16,124 bases of DNA from an uncultured Paludibacter sp. (GTDB lineage: Bacteria; Bacteroidota; Bacteroidia; Bacteroidales; Paludibacteraceae), in assembly GCA_937897985.1 (NCBI GenBank), contig CALCBD010000019.1, positions 1 through 16,124 of the forward strand. Reading direction: 5' to 3'. Below the pieces are notes generated by a model. It saw only the letters and a program-made list of their open reading frames with translations. It made no database searches and was not told the DNA's origin. Shown in pieces: positions 14,509 through 16,124 of this stretch (within the stretch, counting starts at the first letter, position 1; every line of letters starts with the position of its first letter). Made by a program: the position numbers and the translations under genes.

Positions 14509-14528
14509 AAAATGGTTTTCCAAGAAAA

Positions 14529-14834
14529 TTAATTTGCCACATAATTCTTTGTCAAAACATATTCGCAGGTTGACTTCTGTGTAATGGTATATCCTCCCAT
14601 TGTGGACACATTAGTGTAAGTGAGTAGTTTCGCTGCTTCTTTTGCTTCTATGGCTGTTATATCTTTCACCTCTGTTACCATTTTTGTAGTTTGAGGATAC
14701 CCCTCCAGGCTTGGACTACACGTTACTGTTACGGTAGTTATAAAGGTGTAATTATCCTTTAACGACAATTCTCCGTCTGAGTTACACGCAAATAGTAAAA
14801 ACAATGGCAATGCCAGGAATAAAATTTTTTTCAT
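14529..14834 (-). CDS. Small lipoprotein between the repeats (101 aa)
   Basis: The signal MKKILFLALPLFLLFACNSD has lipobox LFAC, so Cys17 should be lipidated. The mature part is ~85 residues, rich in Thr/Val/Tyr, with two further cysteines (in VTCSPS and KSTCEY) that could form a disulphide if exported. I recognise no domain. It has its own terminator downstream (14471-14508). Upstream, another terminator (14880-14908) lies only 46 bases from the ATG and no clear promoter fits between, so its expression is puzzling. It is the only gene between the two direct repeats and would be lost or moved by recombination between them. Role unknown. Confidence 0.7.
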   Translation of the reverse strand: MKKILFLALPLFLLFACNSDGELSLKDNYTFITTVTVTCSPSLEGYPQTTKMVTEVKDITAIEAKEAAKLLTYTNVSTMGGYTITQKSTCEYVLTKNYVAN

Positions 14835-14879
14835 AAAAATATATTTAATTAGTTAGTGAAAATTTATGCTATTGATATT

Positions 14880-14908
14880 AAAAAAAGCCCTACAAATGAA
14901 TGTAGGGC
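14880..14908 (-). terminator. Intrinsic terminator with no gene upstream
   Basis: GCCCTACA (14887-14894) and TGTAGGGC (14901-14908) form a perfect 8-bp stem with a 6-base loop, followed in the leftward direction by seven U residues (14880-14886). It is a strong terminator, yet the nearest gene that could feed it, the recombinase, ends 470 bases away. It could end a small RNA covering repeat copy 2. Confidence 0.8.
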
Positions 14909-15001
14909 CCCACAAACACAAACAAACTTTACGTTATTTCTAAAAAATGTAAAGATTCAGAAATGCAAAATAAGCTATTAATCTAAAAAAAGCACTTTGA
15001 A

Positions 15002-15202
15002 TATGAACCTAAAAACAAATTGTACAATTTGTTTTTATAAGTTGCTGTATAACAGGTAGCTACAAGAATGTTAAGTAAAACAAATTGTACACTAAAAAAT
15101 GTAAATTCTGGAGTTTTAAATGTTCAGTTTAACTGCAATATTTTTGATATCCTGTTATTTATTCTTTAAATAAAATAAGTACAATTTGTTTTTGAGTTTA
15201 TA
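15002..15202. repeat. Long direct repeat, copy 2 (201 bp)
   Basis: Direct copy of 14170-14393, 832 bases to its right. It keeps the starting palindrome (15010-15037), the CAAATTGTAC at 15081-15090 and the terminal GTACAATTTG at 15179-15188. The last two are inverted relative to each other and would make a stem of about 14 bp with an 88-base loop. It lies 178 bases from the end of the recombinase gene. Confidence 0.8.
15010..15037. repeat. Perfect 28-bp palindrome, copy 2
   Basis: Each arm is TAAAAACAAATTGT or its complement, with the centre between 15023 and 15024. It matches 14178-14205 apart from one symmetrical pair of changes, which suggests selection on the dyad or on a binding protein. 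Confidence 0.75.
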
Positions 15203-15241
15203 TATTGCTATATTTAATTCATTAGCAATATTTTAATTTCA

Positions 15242-15274
15242 CAAAGTTATAAATAATTTCTTAACAAGTTCAAA
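15242..15274 (-). promoter_or_regulatory. Bacteroidota-type promoter facing repeat copy 2
   Basis: The minus strand has TTTG (15271-15274), a 21-base spacer, then TAACTTTG (15242-15249), a full TAnnTTTG match. No ORF follows it before the terminator at 14880-14908. Confidence 0.55.
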
Positions 15275-15380
15275 ATTTAGTCAAAAATAATTATTTAACG
15301 CTATCAGACTAGAAATAGATTCAATATGCTATTAGTAAAAAAAATAAAATTTAGGATATCAAATTAAACAGTTTAAACAA

Positions 15381-15998
15381 CTATGCAATTTTTTCTGATT
15401 TATCCTCCCAATGATTCTTCATAAAATCATGAACGGTAAGTCTGTGAACTCCCAGAATACGACCGATAGCACTTTTTGAAATTTTTTTATCCAAAAGGGC
15501 TTTTATCTCTTTTTCTTTCCCTGTGAGTTTTACGGTTTTCGATTTACTTCCTTTCGGACGACCCAATATAACACCTTCAGCCCTTTTGCGAGCCAACGCC
15601 TCTTTAGTGCGTTGCGAAATCAGATTACGTTCTATTTCGGCTGATAGACCAAAGGCAAAAGCTAGAACTTTGGAATTTATATTGTTACCCAGTTCGTAAT
15701 TTTCTTTGATGGTAAAAACCTGTATTTCATTCTCCATACATCTGTTTAAGATACTCATAATCTGCATTAAATTTCGTCCTAAACGTGACAACTCTGAAAC
15801 TATCAAGATATCACCTTTTACCATATTGTTTAATAGCGAACCTAACTTACGATTCTCTAATTTTTTAGTGGCACTGATGGTTTCTTCTATCCATTTACCA
15901 ATTGGAAGTTCTCTTTTGTCTGAATAATTAGTAATTTCAAACCGTTGGTTTTCTGTTGTTTGCTTGTCAGTACTGACGCGAATGTAGCCGTAAATCAT
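15381..15998 (-). CDS. Hin/Mpi-type serine site-specific recombinase (205 aa)
   Basis: A DNA invertase/resolvase of the small serine recombinase family. It cuts at short paired sites through a 5'-phosphoserine link and rejoins DNA by subunit rotation. Catalytic Ser9 lies in IRVST, with the conserved Arg7 and the SRLGR motif (71-75). The long E helix is about 110-138. GRPKG (146-150) marks the linker, and a Hin-like HTH fills about 163-192 (KSAIGRILGVHRLTVHDFM). Length and features match the Bacteroides Mpi type, which inverts promoters. The frame is intact, so it is probably active. The start is ATG 15998, with no strong promoter seen in the 126 bases upstream. Nearest candidate sites are the two 26-bp palindromes at 14179-14204 and 15011-15036. 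It may instead invert distant phage or host DNA. Confidence 0.9.
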   Translation of the reverse strand: MIYGYIRVSTDKQTTENQRFEITNYSDKRELPIGKWIEETISATKKLENRKLGSLLNNMVKGDILIVSELSRLGRNLMQIMSILNRCMENEIQVFTIKENYELGNNINSKVLAFAFGLSAEIERNLISQRTKEALARKRAEGVILGRPKGSKSKTVKLTGKEKEIKALLDKKISKSAIGRILGVHRLTVHDFMKNHWEDKSEKIA

Positions 15999-16124
15999 TT
16001 TTTGTTGTGCTTAAATGTGTTTATATTAATATTATTAAAAATTAAAATAGATAATTTATGCAACGATTTTTAATTGGATAAATTATGTTTAGATAAAAGA
16101 GCTACGTTTATATTCAGCGGTTAC
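15999..16124. other. A/T-rich region upstream of the recombinase
   Basis: This 126-base stretch, to the window end, is about 75-80% A+T. It presumably holds the recombinase promoter. A TTG at about 16063-16065 on the minus strand is present but no matching TAnnTTTG box is clear. No ORF or repeat is visible. Confidence 0.4.

Larger units (their letters stand above)
14142..14528. other. Non-coding stretch with repeat copy 1 and a gene relic
   Basis: This 387-base region has no credible gene. From left to right it holds a short T-rich run after the regulator, repeat copy 1 (14170-14393), the relic start of a lipoprotein gene with its promoter block (14395-14470), and a bidirectional terminator (14471-14508). 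All are listed separately. Confidence 0.7.
14880..15236 (-). ncRNA. Candidate leftward non-coding RNA across repeat copy 2
   Basis: A good promoter (TAACTTTG at 15242-15249 with TTTG 21 bases upstream) and a strong terminator (14880-14908) on the same strand bracket about 355 bases with no usable ORF. The RNA would begin near 15236 with a 9-bp hairpin (15202-15210/15223-15231), cross the whole repeat including the 28-bp palindrome, and end at the terminator. Only the signals are seen. Transcription is inferred. Confidence 0.35.
14835..15380. other. Non-coding stretch with terminator, repeat copy 2 and a promoter
   Basis: This 546-base region has no credible ORF on either strand. It contains an intrinsic terminator (14880-14908), repeat copy 2 (15002-15202), a 9-bp hairpin (15202-15210/15223-15231) and a minus-strand promoter (15242-15274). 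Together these could define a leftward non-coding RNA. In 15275-15380, before the recombinase stop, I see only A/T-rich sequence. Confidence 0.7.

Noticed and set aside
14170..15202. CRISPR array
   Set aside because: There are only two long repeats 832 bases apart, no short regular spacers, and no cas genes.
14142..15380. Plasmid-type iteron origin made of the ACAAATTGT repeats
   Set aside because: The motifs are few and irregularly spaced, and no replication initiator gene is in the window.

Overview
The window is part of a tailed-phage or prophage genome from a member of the Bacteroidota. The evidence for the host group is the TAnnTTTG-type promoter boxes, the near absence of Shine-Dalgarno sites with A/T-rich leaders instead, the MKK-type lipoproteins and the Bacteroides-style (Mpi-like) serine recombinase. 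No terminase, major capsid, tape-measure, lysis or integrase gene is visible, so this is one section of a larger element. Functional names for the virion genes rest on remembered family resemblance and gene order, not on a search.

Positions 1-12046 hold a single leftward (minus-strand) late operon of 13 complete genes plus one cut by the window edge. Read in the direction of transcription it contains three small coupled genes with ATGA overlaps (83, 93 and 84 aa) and then an intrinsic terminator. After the terminator come a 383-aa virion protein, a 74-aa protein, a portal-like protein (460 aa) and a run of closely packed head-tail/tail-type proteins (278, 258, 159 and 130 aa). The operon ends with an 86-aa protein, a 1062-aa fibre-like protein with seven fibronectin-III-like repeats, a 379-aa protein, a triple hairpin block, a 279-aa structural protein and a partial gene. 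Genes are tightly spaced, as expected for one co-transcribed module.

Positions 12047-12300 hold the promoter and an unusual leader for this operon. A Bacteroidota-type promoter (12241-12270) is followed by two terminator-like hairpins, a possible 28-codon leader ORF, and a central segment (12105-12125) that can pair with an upstream or a downstream partner. This looks like an attenuation or antitermination switch on late expression.

Positions 12280-15380 are a much more A+T-rich accessory ('moron') segment. It carries two adjacent lipoprotein genes, a divergent XRE-type regulator, a third small lipoprotein, the relic start of another lipoprotein gene, and two direct copies of a ~200-224 bp repeat. 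Each repeat begins with a perfect 28-bp palindrome, and the two copies differ there by compensating changes. Positions 15381-15998 encode a Hin/Mpi-type serine recombinase. The 26-bp core of each palindrome (12-bp arm, TA, 12-bp arm) has the layout of a serine-invertase crossover site, so the recombinase and repeats may form a small DNA-rearrangement cassette around the third lipoprotein gene. This is inference. The main alternatives are a MITE-like element or regulator operators.
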